Source: Campylobacter sp. CCUG 57310
GTDB taxonomy: Bacteria > Campylobacterota > Campylobacteria > Campylobacterales > Campylobacteraceae
Assembly (NCBI RefSeq): GCF_013201975.1
Contig: NZ_CP053845.1
Location: 186,001-250,000 of the forward strand
Length of the DNA: 64,000 bases
Reading direction: 5' to 3'
The notes below the pieces were generated by a model. The model was not told the origin of the DNA and made no database searches. It saw only the letters and a list, made by a program, of their open reading frames with translations. Position 1 is the first letter of the stretch; every line of letters starts with the position of its first letter. A program made the position numbers and the translations under genes. Below are positions 18,601-26,881 of this stretch, one piece after another.

Positions 18601-19092
18601 TCCGATGCTTCTCAAAAAGACAACATGCTTGTTTGCGTATATTATTTAAACGATGTTAAATTCGAGGATAAAAATGGATTTAGCAATATAGAACTTGATT
18701 TTAATAATGCAAATAGTGTAAGCGACACCAAGCTTTTAGATGATTTAAAGAATAACTACAAGAAAAATCACGAATTTAAAGAATTTAGCTTGAAATTTGG
18801 GAAAGATGAAATAAAAATGGTATTTATAATACCGGAGTATATTCATAAAGTAAGCAAGCAAAAGTATAATGAACTGAATAGGCCAAGTAGTGGAATAGGA
18901 TATTTTTCAAGACTTCACGGCTTTGATAGCACAAAGTGCAAAAAAGATTATGTGGTAAAAACTATCGTGTTTTACTCGCCCGGATATGTTAAAAAAACCG
19001 CTCTTGACATAGCAAAAGGGTTTGATGATGATTATGCTTACGAAGTAGGGTTGTGTAGAGTTGATATAACTAACTCTTTAAAAATCGGTTGA
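15673..19092 (+). CDS. T6SS effector: N-terminal lipase domain with C-terminal DUF4280 (PAAR-like) domain
   Basis: A 1139-aa protein. The N-terminal half carries a class-3-like lipase: TIAFRGTEAYL near residue 197, the nucleophile elbow VVVGHSLGGHLAQ with Ser at about 274, and a likely catalytic His in YYLNSHYMTS near residue 470. A linker follows. Residues about 850-910 (VVMCEHGGTV, then SPIINCPCNSPCTS) match the DUF4280 PAAR-like family, which caps VgrG spikes. About 230 further residues are unassigned. Delivery on the spike and attack on target phospholipids follow from these families. Most PAAR effectors have PAAR first and the toxin last; here the lipase is first and the lipoprotein genes lie upstream. 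Confidence 0.85.
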   Translation: MNSDNKSVSKTIQDIKDYANLADASYAFYNYVDNNEKLSQADKDYNENVRKKPRPVWEFADGERIGHKLKDDIKDEDGNILIPSGNPTAYALATEARFMQEKIIKRPKTIQRKQNLGNNNIEYEDIQINNNIKNFIVKDGDLQELFYKHSYLSTRTKMFSNRFRLIHHQENTSISGFSYTIFKDDISKSAPNRYTIAFRGTEAYLKGGEIFKDMILTDGFIAGLVGIPQIISLIILKKEMMSKIQEDFAKNNSNLNEKSNTSAAKFETVVVGHSLGGHLAQATYLYKNSLNIKELYTYNAPGFGGALASLFNILLRVVRVVVKFIIKGVKKLFDLFGFTRRVIDRCVNKVYGGGKTTDEVISECKEHTNYSRDFDEAAKNAKDAGKNSFGGIEIHHIETIKKAIPVDDFTINRESRQTIEPSVSVISDLGYKLGLGIRSKLDYKNTDRLHLLHIGELDGSYYLNSHYMTSIIYASHFYDYLLKQENNKNKEALSKDIACALDYLNSYSQILVDLIDKDKFYKDNINIKSKNQNYISIILDEMYYRLKNKKDNSEYKEFIDKYENNVNKVELVNIMLDLAEKEVFIKIIDKKDLEKEFEDDKNFRALFKMLPFVPSFKNDEKLDKNDITKAYKYNSNFTKTYLTRDKEKFLNAKKEQYKNTMFDDEFNSIYVSPVYNNKNYVRLNEWSSTVFVDTLNREIFVFSHNRDVVDCKSIYKRVEEKFAIQDDMSSYKYHIFLDGVLLSGAGEYKDTAFAFGSLDEGGNPDESKPVYYYQDNGEGEGTLRVFNKNSNVDILHYSLGDESLGIKLMPTHKSTMQKRELSRSIPKKREFDDIEKRQSIAVRFPIIEDDVVMCEHGGTVILKSVRGRTLRTKGIPIILGSDFINSPIINCPCNSPCTSVAVVPRSALSEKTVNNEHALMQDYISECLSDKGSKIICVKKPNDFKFFDSSQDSEFFDKQGNAQNEIQKSNIRVHFKSDASQKDNMLVCVYYLNDVKFEDKNGFSNIELDFNNANSVSDTKLLDDLKNNYKKNHEFKEFSLKFGKDEIKMVFIIPEYIHKVSKQKYNELNRPSSGIGYFSRLHGFDSTKCKKDYVVKTIVFYSPGYVKKTALDIAKGFDDDYAYEVGLCRVDITNSLKIG

Positions 19093-19119
19093 TACAAATA
19101 AGGTTGCTTAAGGACTAAT

Positions 19120-22100
19120 ATGGCTTTAGAAAATTTACAAACTATACACAAAATAGATGATCTACTTGAGAAATTTAGCGAATATGAAAAGCGTTGCAAT
19201 CATATAACTTTTTATTGTTCAAATTTAAATAAATTTTATCCTATTAAGGAAGCATCAGAGCTTGGCGGAAGTATCATTAACCGACTTTTCAACTGCTCTA
19301 AAAGCAAATCCGTAAATATAATAACAAAATACTATGTGGATAAAGATGAAATTTTAGATAGTCGAGATGGAGGTGACAATCGCCAAGAAAAATACATAAA
19401 GATCAAAAGATTTTTTAAAGATAGCATAGATGTAAAAGTTTTACTTGATGGCAAATCTCCGGTAGAAGAATTTACAAGAGGCCTTATCAGGCTTGCCGAT
19501 GATATAAAAAGGATTGAATACGAAAAAGAAATATCAAACAACCCCCATTATAGGTCCTACTCTTATAATCCTCCTAAGGCAAATATCCAAACTTATACCG
19601 AAGCTACAAATTTATTAATCAAACACTACCAAGAGCAGGAAGCCAACATATTAGGGCTTTTAAAAAAGCTAAAAGACGATATTGTAAAACAAGCCAAAAT
19701 GATTTTTTCTAAGGAAGAATTTGATGCTGAAAAACAAGCTAAAGACAATATAGAAGAAGCCTTTAATAAGCTTACCGAAAATATGAAAGAGCTTTCTGAA
19801 GACGGAATAAGAGTTGTATTAAAAGAGTTTATAAAAATGCTTATAGAGCTTGTGGATATAAGCGATTTCAAAAAGACACTTAAAAAGACAAATTTGCTTT
19901 TAAATGCCGATTCGGTGTTTAGATTTGGACTAAACGTCTATAGTTATTATAGCAATAGAGGTTTTTATGCTTTTGCAAATCCGATTAGGAGTTTGCTTGC
20001 TCAAGAATTTGGTTTTATGTTTAATCTCGTAAATACTAAGTCGCTTTGCAATATTATAGTTTTTAAGCCCGACAAAGATAGTAAGGACGGTTTTTTTATA
20101 GATTTTACGGGATTTGACGTAGGCAGTCAAAATGAAGAAGTAAATGCTGATGAGTATTTAGGAGTTTGTGGGTATGTAAGTGGCGATACGGATGCTTTTG
20201 ATTATGAAAAAGCTACTAATGTATCTACGGCAAAGCACAATCCGAAAATCGCTCTTAGGGCAAACAAAGGAGAAGGTAGGCAAAAAGATAGCGATAGTAT
20301 GTATGCGATGCTTACAAATACGGTAGCTTCAAGCCGTTTAAATTTTGTCTATATTCAACATCCTTTTTTTAACTCTTTTAAATTTGCCAAACTCATATCG
20401 GGCAAATCAAATATCTCCAAAAACGATAAAACTAACAGTGAGAAATATACGGGAGTGACAAAAAACTATCTTGTTATATCAAACGCCCCTTTTAAAGAAA
20501 ATGCAGGACTAAGCGAGCGTATCCTTACCGCTGCTTTGCAATACAAAATAACTGATGAGAACAATAGAATAAATAAAAATCCAAAAGTAAACAAGACATA
20601 TACCCAAGCTCCTGACGATATGACCCCGGTAAAAGATTATAGTAAATATAAAATAGAAATTAATGCAGATAATGAAAACGATGCTTATGTTTTAAATTTA
20701 AGCCCGTTTATTCGTATAGAAAAATCATATATAGACGAGCTTAAGCAAGACATACTAGTCGGCAATGAAGCTCTTTGGGATATTGATAATAGCGATGATG
20801 TAAAATATAATTTAGAGCTTATTGAAAAAGGTGAAGTGTCTAAGCAAAATTTAGATTATATAAACTTGTTTTTCAAGCAGCCTAAAGACATGGAAGAGAT
20901 AAGAGAGAAAGAACAAAAGTATCTAGATCAAAGCATTGATTATTTTAAAACTTTTTTTGAAAGTATAAACAAAAAAGATATAACTGTATTTAAAGACTAT
21001 AGCGGCAAAGTGTTGTATGTTTACGAAGGATTTTTTCCCACAGATGAAGATCCCTTTGTTCAGAGTGATTTCGTAACAAATCCTTACTCTGCGCTAGATG
21101 TGGTGCTATTATCGGTCACGTTTTTTATGATTAAACAGATGTACGGAAAGGTAGGTGTCAGTAGGTCTGAGTCAGTATTTAGTGGCATCGGAATCAATAC
21201 GCAAGCCGACGAATACATATCTGTACATGAAAGGAAATTTAAAGTATTAAATAAGAATGCTTTTATGGAAGATGAAAATTCTAAAAAACGAATTTACTTC
21301 TTTAGAGATACAAAGTCTGGAGCAAAAGATGAAGATGCTCTGTGCATAGAGGAGTTGGCCGATGAATTCGAGAAGAATTTAATACGTGACGATCAAGTCT
21401 TGTTTGATGATGAATTTTATAAATTATTATCCGAACTTGAGTCGAGTTACGAAGATGATAAACCTAAATCCGATTTATCGAATGAAGAGAAAGATATAGA
21501 GGATTTTTTAGATAAAGAGTATAAACTCAATAAAGATAGATATAATCAGCTAATAAGCGATTTAAACAATATGGGCAAATCAGAAAAAGACATTATCGAT
21601 GAAGCTATTGAAAGCATTACAAACGATATTCTTAAAAATTTATTTCCTTTTTATGCATATTTTTCAGACGAAAACTACAAACACATCCTAAGAACCATAG
21701 CAAAAAGTATATTTAAAAGAGAGTCCTTAAAATCTATCCTAATTCAAGAGTTGGGAATTTTAAGCATAATATCTACTTACAACAATATAAGTTCAAAGAT
21801 AAATATAGTAGCTACCAATAACCCAAAACGGATTAAAGGCATATCTAAGCGTATAGCAAATAAATCATTTGCCAATATTTTAAAATTTAAAAAGTATACT
21901 TTCTTGTATTACATAGACAAGGAGAGCAAGTCTAATTATAAAAAATTAAATGATGCAAAGAAGATATATCCCGATATACTTTCAAAGATCAATAAAGAAG
22001 TATTAAAACAACACATTGAAACCTATAAAAGTGCATTAATGGAATCTATAGTAAAAAATGGCCTATCAAGCATAGTGGATTGTTTAATCACTACGAAATT

Positions 22101-22923
22101 TGAAGAGCTAAAAAATGGGTATGAGAAACTAAAATATGAGAAATTTACCCATAAACACAACGACCCTTATGCAGTCGAAAACATATCCTTATGTCCTTTA
22201 ACACACAAGGCGTCCTCAAATGAAAAAAGTTCATATCTATACTACCCTATGAATATATACTCATCTTTTATGAGTATTGATCTAAAAGATATGTTTATAG
22301 GAGGAAGACTATCAAGCGGAGGACTTGATTATAACTCCTTTATATATTACGAGATGGATAACTCAAATCTTAAAACGTCAAATAATCTTTCTAAGCAACT
22401 ACCTTTAAACAAACTGCTTGCATACTTATGTTTAGATGAGCTTAGGACCACAAGCGATAAAAGCGATCATAAATACTTTAGACATCTAAAAGGTAAAGAA
22501 TTCGGCTTTATGCCTGAAGAGTTAAAGATAGCAGGGTTTAATAGAGAGCTTAATATATCCAAACTAAACCCTATACCTATAGAGCACAGGAATGAGATGT
22601 ATAGAGTTTACCAGCAAGGCTCTGAAGATGAAGTTGATATTCCTATAGACAAATACAACGAATCAATGGAAATCCTAAACGACTTTAGCAGAGGAATTTA
22701 TAACACTGACGAAGAAACCAAACAGGATGATAAGGCAAGAAGGCTTCTTAAGGCTCTTAACGTAATAGGACAGAATAATCTTAAAGGTATGTATGTGGGG
22801 TGTAAAGAGAGAGAAAAAGACAGAATAGCTAATATAAATACTGTTATAAAAGAAATCCCCCCTCGTCTAATCGGAAGATTAGCCACTACAATCATAATGG
22901 AAGACGGACTTTATATAGGATGA
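19120..22923 (+). CDS. Large unrecognised protein in the left effector operon
   Basis: A 1267-aa soluble, charged, Asn/Lys/Asp-rich protein with no signal peptide, no membrane span and no domain I can name. Helical charged stretches lie near residues 150-260 and 760-850. It starts 27 bases after the lipase effector with a modest ribosome site (aagga). The stop overlaps the next start (ATGA), so it is coupled to the 457-aa membrane protein. Its last 86 codons are duplicated in front of a second copy of that protein, the same pattern as effector 3' ends elsewhere in this window. It may be a second effector, or a chaperone/scaffold for the lipase effector; the sequence does not decide. Confidence 0.7.
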   Translation: MALENLQTIHKIDDLLEKFSEYEKRCNHITFYCSNLNKFYPIKEASELGGSIINRLFNCSKSKSVNIITKYYVDKDEILDSRDGGDNRQEKYIKIKRFFKDSIDVKVLLDGKSPVEEFTRGLIRLADDIKRIEYEKEISNNPHYRSYSYNPPKANIQTYTEATNLLIKHYQEQEANILGLLKKLKDDIVKQAKMIFSKEEFDAEKQAKDNIEEAFNKLTENMKELSEDGIRVVLKEFIKMLIELVDISDFKKTLKKTNLLLNADSVFRFGLNVYSYYSNRGFYAFANPIRSLLAQEFGFMFNLVNTKSLCNIIVFKPDKDSKDGFFIDFTGFDVGSQNEEVNADEYLGVCGYVSGDTDAFDYEKATNVSTAKHNPKIALRANKGEGRQKDSDSMYAMLTNTVASSRLNFVYIQHPFFNSFKFAKLISGKSNISKNDKTNSEKYTGVTKNYLVISNAPFKENAGLSERILTAALQYKITDENNRINKNPKVNKTYTQAPDDMTPVKDYSKYKIEINADNENDAYVLNLSPFIRIEKSYIDELKQDILVGNEALWDIDNSDDVKYNLELIEKGEVSKQNLDYINLFFKQPKDMEEIREKEQKYLDQSIDYFKTFFESINKKDITVFKDYSGKVLYVYEGFFPTDEDPFVQSDFVTNPYSALDVVLLSVTFFMIKQMYGKVGVSRSESVFSGIGINTQADEYISVHERKFKVLNKNAFMEDENSKKRIYFFRDTKSGAKDEDALCIEELADEFEKNLIRDDQVLFDDEFYKLLSELESSYEDDKPKSDLSNEEKDIEDFLDKEYKLNKDRYNQLISDLNNMGKSEKDIIDEAIESITNDILKNLFPFYAYFSDENYKHILRTIAKSIFKRESLKSILIQELGILSIISTYNNISSKINIVATNNPKRIKGISKRIANKSFANILKFKKYTFLYYIDKESKSNYKKLNDAKKIYPDILSKINKEVLKQHIETYKSALMESIVKNGLSSIVDCLITTKFEELKNGYEKLKYEKFTHKHNDPYAVENISLCPLTHKASSNEKSSYLYYPMNIYSSFMSIDLKDMFIGGRLSSGGLDYNSFIYYEMDNSNLKTSNNLSKQLPLNKLLAYLCLDELRTTSDKSDHKYFRHLKGKEFGFMPEELKIAGFNRELNISKLNPIPIEHRNEMYRVYQQGSEDEVDIPIDKYNESMEILNDFSRGIYNTDEETKQDDKARRLLKALNVIGQNNLKGMYVGCKEREKDRIANINTVIKEIPPRLIGRLATTIIMEDGLYIG

Positions 22924-24293
22924 AATTTAATAAACTTACAATAATATCTTTAATATTTATAATTCTAACAATAATCATAGCAATATATCTAAAAGGAAAT
23001 TCAGTGAATAGTAATGAGACTTATAATATTAAAACAATGGATGGAACATATGTAACATTTGACAAAAGGACAAATTTACTAATTCCAAACAATAAAGACT
23101 ATAAAAAACCTAGAACAAATCAAGAATATTTAAAAATACATTCTAAATTTCTCCTAGACTCCAGAGCCATCCTAGACTCATCTGCTTATATAAACTATAA
23201 ACCAAACTACTATAACCCTAAACCCGACTCATACGGACAAACAGATTATCTCTCATTTCAAGCATGGCTTGATATGAGTTATAAAAGACCTCAAAAAGGA
23301 AGTATAGCTCCTTGGACTAAAAAAGAAAAAGCTTACTATGAAAGCTTAAAAGATAAAAGAGAAAGGTTTATATATTTAATTAAAAGAAGTAACTTAAAAT
23401 GTACTATGATAGAAATTCCTGAAGACGCTATGCTTAGAGTAGACAGTAAAGGAGTTCTTACTAAACCCGAATATGAAGATATATATGATAGGGTAAGTGC
23501 TAATGTAGACAGTTTAAAATCAAGACTGTTTTCAGGGGAATGGAGAATATGTGCAGGAATGCTGGGAGATAAAAGATCATTTGCAAGGGCAACCATACTT
23601 AACTATTCAGGATTTAAGACAAGAGCTAGGCAAGCCGTATTCTTATCTGCCCAATTGGGAGAAGTAGATGCTTTAAAAGTATTAGCCAGATATTTTTCCT
23701 CATCATCTACTACATCAGGATCACAAAAAGACTTAATCAGATCAAAAGAATTAGAACTTATATACAACAACCCGCCTTTAGATGAATACGGTATGATACC
23801 TTATCTGGACGAGATAATAGGAGTGGATTGGATAATGGATTTTAATAGGGGAGGGTTGGCTTTAGATCCAGGAGGAGATATTATGCGATATTTAAGAGAA
23901 CTGGTTGAAGAAAAAGGAGAACTACTTGATCCTAGGGATATGGATGCCGATGAAAGATCAAGAGAGGAATTTATGGAGTATGTTAAGAAATTATTGAAAG
24001 AATTTGCAGAGCCTTATGATGTGGCTGACCCAGATGATAAAAGTCAAGAGCAAGTTTTGTTGAATAGAGATATAGGAATTTTAGAATCTAAAATAATATC
24101 CTTAACTCCTCCCGAAGGCTATCCTAATGCACCATACTACAATACCCCCGAAGAGTTAAAAAGAATGTATGAAGCAGGAACACTGGATAAAAAACTAAAT
24201 CCTACTATACCTGCAATGTATAGAGAGTATTTCCCTAAAGACTTAAAAGAAAAGATAGAAGATTATGCTTTAAGGCATAATATAAGGGATTAG
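22920..24293 (+). CDS. Membrane-anchored protein, putative immunity protein (copy 1)
   Basis: A 457-aa protein with one N-terminal membrane anchor (about residues 7-25, IISLIFIILTIIIAIYL) and a large domain predicted outside the cytoplasm. I recognise no firm family. A helical stretch AVFLSAQLGEVDALKVLARYF looks Sel1/TPR-like, as in some known immunity proteins of T6SS lipases, but only weakly. The ATG overlaps the stop of the 1267-aa gene. It differs from copy 2 only in residues about 353-388 (beginning MEYVKKLLKEF). The immunity role is inferred from duplication and position. Confidence 0.72.
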   Translation: MKFNKLTIISLIFIILTIIIAIYLKGNSVNSNETYNIKTMDGTYVTFDKRTNLLIPNNKDYKKPRTNQEYLKIHSKFLLDSRAILDSSAYINYKPNYYNPKPDSYGQTDYLSFQAWLDMSYKRPQKGSIAPWTKKEKAYYESLKDKRERFIYLIKRSNLKCTMIEIPEDAMLRVDSKGVLTKPEYEDIYDRVSANVDSLKSRLFSGEWRICAGMLGDKRSFARATILNYSGFKTRARQAVFLSAQLGEVDALKVLARYFSSSSTTSGSQKDLIRSKELELIYNNPPLDEYGMIPYLDEIIGVDWIMDFNRGGLALDPGGDIMRYLRELVEEKGELLDPRDMDADERSREEFMEYVKKLLKEFAEPYDVADPDDKSQEQVLLNRDIGILESKIISLTPPEGYPNAPYYNTPEELKRMYEAGTLDKKLNPTIPAMYREYFPKDLKEKIEDYALRHNIRD

Positions 24294-24313
24294 TTAATTA
24301 CGGATTGTAGCTT

Positions 24314-24574
24314 TCAATGGAAATCCTAAACGACTTTAGCAGAGGAATTTATAACACTGACGAAGAAACCAAACAGGATGATAAGGCAAGAAGGCTTCTT
24401 AAGGCTCTTAACGTAATAGGACAGAATAATCTTAAAGGTATGTATGTGGGGTGTAAAGAGAGAGAAAAAGACAGAATAGCTAATATAAATACTGTTATAA
24501 AAGAAATCCCCCCTCGTCTAATCGGAAGATTAGCCACTACAATCATAATGGAAGACGGACTTTATATAGGATGA
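24314..24574 (+). pseudogene. 3' stub of the 1267-aa gene
   Basis: An 86-codon copy of the end of the upstream large gene, starting mid-frame at the repeat junction. The ATG at 24317 corresponds to an internal Met of the full protein. It carries no ribosome site of its own but preserves the ATGA overlap with the second 457-aa gene. It looks like a duplication or recombination scar rather than an independent gene. Confidence 0.8.
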
Positions 24575-25944
24575 AATTTAATAAACTTACAATAATATCT
24601 TTAATATTTATAATTCTAACAATAATCATAGCAATATATCTAAAAGGAAATTCAGTGAATAGTAATGAGACTTATAATATTAAAACAATGGATGGAACAT
24701 ATGTAACATTTGACAAAAGGACAAATTTACTAATTCCAAACAATAAAGACTATAAAAAACCTAGAACAAATCAAGAATATTTAAAAATACATTCTAAATT
24801 TCTCCTAGACTCCAGAGCCATCCTAGACTCATCTGCTTATATAAACTATAAACCAAACTACTATAACCCTAAACCCGACTCATACGGACAAACAGATTAT
24901 CTCTCATTTCAAGCATGGCTTGATATGAGTTATAAAAGACCTCAAAAAGGAAGTATAGCTCCTTGGACTAAAAAAGAAAAAGCTTACTATGAAAGCTTAA
25001 AAGATAAAAGAGAAAGGTTTATATATTTAATTAAAAGAAGTAACTTAAAATGTACTATGATAGAAATTCCTGAAGACGCTATGCTTAGAGTAGACAGTAA
25101 AGGAGTTCTTACTAAACCCGAATATGAAGATATATATGATAGGGTAAGTGCTAATGTAGACAGTTTAAAATCAAGACTGTTTTCAGGGGAATGGAGAATA
25201 TGTGCAGGAATGCTGGGAGATAAAAGATCATTTGCAAGGGCAACCATACTTAACTATTCAGGATTTAAGACAAGAGCTAGGCAAGCCGTATTCTTATCTG
25301 CCCAATTGGGAGAAGTAGATGCTTTAAAAGTATTAGCCAGATATTTTTCCTCATCATCTACTACATCAGGATCACAAAAAGACTTAATCAGATCAAAAGA
25401 ATTAGAACTTATATACAACAACCCGCCTTTAGATGAATACGGTATGATACCTTATCTGGACGAGATAATAGGAGTGGATTGGATAATGGATTTTAATAGG
25501 GGAGGGTTGGCTTTAGATCCAGGAGGAGATATTATGCGATATTTAAGAGAACTGGTTGAAGAAAAAGGAGAACTACTTGATCCTAGGGATATGGATGCCG
25601 ATGAAAGATCAAGAGAGGAATTTATCAATTATGCTAAAGAAAAACTTATTGAAGAATTAGAATTTTTTGCCTCAGGGTTTCCTGATAGTTGGAATGAAAA
25701 CCAAATAAATCTTTATATAGACTCAACCCTACTAGAATCTAAAGTAATATCCTTAACTCCTCCCGAAGGCTATCCTAATGCACCATACTACAATACCCCC
25801 GAAGAGTTAAAAAGAATGTATGAAGCAGGAACACTGGATAAAAAACTAAATCCTACTATACCTGCAATGTATAGAGAGTATTTCCCTAAAGACTTAAAAG
25901 AAAAGATAGAAGATTATGCTTTAAGGCATAATATAAGGGATTAG
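24571..25944 (+). CDS. Membrane-anchored protein, putative immunity protein (copy 2)
   Basis: A 457-aa twin of the 22920 gene with the same single N-terminal anchor and the same ends. Residues about 353-388 are replaced by an unrelated segment of the same length (beginning INYAKEKLIEEL), while both flanks are identical. The gene is coupled by ATGA to the stub before it and ends inside a strong hairpin. A local swap at the likely contact surface would fit altered partner specificity; this is inference. Confidence 0.72.
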   Translation: MKFNKLTIISLIFIILTIIIAIYLKGNSVNSNETYNIKTMDGTYVTFDKRTNLLIPNNKDYKKPRTNQEYLKIHSKFLLDSRAILDSSAYINYKPNYYNPKPDSYGQTDYLSFQAWLDMSYKRPQKGSIAPWTKKEKAYYESLKDKRERFIYLIKRSNLKCTMIEIPEDAMLRVDSKGVLTKPEYEDIYDRVSANVDSLKSRLFSGEWRICAGMLGDKRSFARATILNYSGFKTRARQAVFLSAQLGEVDALKVLARYFSSSSTTSGSQKDLIRSKELELIYNNPPLDEYGMIPYLDEIIGVDWIMDFNRGGLALDPGGDIMRYLRELVEEKGELLDPRDMDADERSREEFINYAKEKLIEELEFFASGFPDSWNENQINLYIDSTLLESKVISLTPPEGYPNAPYYNTPEELKRMYEAGTLDKKLNPTIPAMYREYFPKDLKEKIEDYALRHNIRD

Positions 25945-25976
25945 TTAATAATAGCGAAATTGCAATTATTAACTAA
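25941..25976. terminator. Bidirectional terminator between the left effector operon and the T6SS core
   Basis: A perfect 12-bp inverted repeat (ttagttaataat with attattaactaa, 12-base loop that can pair further) contains the stop codons of both convergent genes. T-rich flanks on each side support termination in both directions. Confidence 0.8.
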
Positions 25977-26863
25977 TTTTTAGAGTTATAGCTTTCCAAA
26001 GCTTTTAAAACAAGATATTCAAATGCTTTTTTGTCTTCTTGCGTACTTTTTATTACAATTTCTGAAAAGTATCTAAAAAATGAATTATTCTCTATAATGT
26101 CATACATATGGCTATATAGTTCTTTGCAGATCAGCTTTACTAGAACGGTATTTATGAGTGTTGTCGAATTTGATAGCGGTATAGTTGATATTATTGCTTC
26201 AAGATCTTTTACATTTAACACCTCTGAGTTTGTTCTAATAGATGCCGGCTTATCATCTGTTTGCAAATTTTTGATGATTTTTTGTATTAGATTTTCCATG
26301 TTTTCTGATGTAAGCATATTTTTTTTAAGAGTTTCTTGTGTTATAGGATTTATAAATTCAGGCTCTGTATTGTTTATTATCTTTTCAGCTTCTCTTGGCG
26401 AAAGATTTATATTTGATTTTTCTTTGAAATCAGGATTTAAAATTTTGCCTCTTGGCTCAAGATGAATATTGTCTAATTTATCAAAATTTGGTGTATTTTC
26501 TATAAGTTTTTGAGATTGTCCTATGTATTCGTCTATTTTTGAAGGCTCTACAAACATTAGCTTTAAATCGCCTATTTTAAATACATCTCCTTTGTTTATA
26601 ACTGTTTCATAGTCATTTGCAAGTTTTGAAAAAGAGTCGTTGTAAAATATCTCACAATTATTATAAGGAGATATAGCAAAAAAGCCTTCTTCGTAATTTA
26701 TGCGTGCATGTTTTGCTTGTATGGAGCCATTTGTGTCTTGACAATAAAAATTTACACCGCTATCACTTCCTATATCGCCTCCATTTTCATCAAATACATA
26801 AAATTTAGATGAATAACTTGTCGCATTTTCTAAATTTTGTAAGATAACAGCTATTTGTTCCAT
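25973..26863 (-). CDS. FHA-domain T6SS protein (TagH/Fha-like)
   Basis: A 296-aa protein, last gene of the minus-strand core operon. Residues about 20-110 form an FHA domain: GGDIGSDSGVNFYCQD, then IQAKHARINYEEGFFAIS, then a late strand GDVFKIGDLKLMFVEP. FHA domains bind phosphothreonine, and in several T6SSs this subunit helps assembly downstream of a kinase. No PpkA/PppA kinase or phosphatase gene lies in this window. The C-terminal part is helical and acidic. It is separated from tssM by 18 bases. Confidence 0.82.
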   Translation of the reverse strand: MEQIAVILQNLENATSYSSKFYVFDENGGDIGSDSGVNFYCQDTNGSIQAKHARINYEEGFFAISPYNNCEIFYNDSFSKLANDYETVINKGDVFKIGDLKLMFVEPSKIDEYIGQSQKLIENTPNFDKLDNIHLEPRGKILNPDFKEKSNINLSPREAEKIINNTEPEFINPITQETLKKNMLTSENMENLIQKIIKNLQTDDKPASIRTNSEVLNVKDLEAIISTIPLSNSTTLINTVLVKLICKELYSHMYDIIENNSFFRYFSEIVIKSTQEDKKAFEYLVLKALESYNSKN

Positions 26864-26881
26864 AGAAAAATCCCTTTTTAA

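Larger units (their letters stand above)
22663..25944 (+). repeat. Tandem direct repeat of 1651 bp: 3' end of the large protein plus the 457-aa gene
   Basis: Unit one starts at 22663 and ends with the stop at 24293; unit two runs 24314-25944. The offset is 1651 bases throughout. The units look essentially identical except for a window of 107 bases (23975-24081 versus 25626-25732), which is fully divergent but of exactly equal length. Confidence 0.9.

Noticed and set aside
24317-24574. An independent 85-aa gene
   Set aside because: It is identical to the end of the 1267-aa protein, its ATG is an internal Met there, and it has no ribosome site. It is listed as a stub.
22663-25944. CRISPR or satellite-type repeat array
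   Set aside because: There are only two long units containing genes, and no short spaced repeats are visible anywhere in the window.
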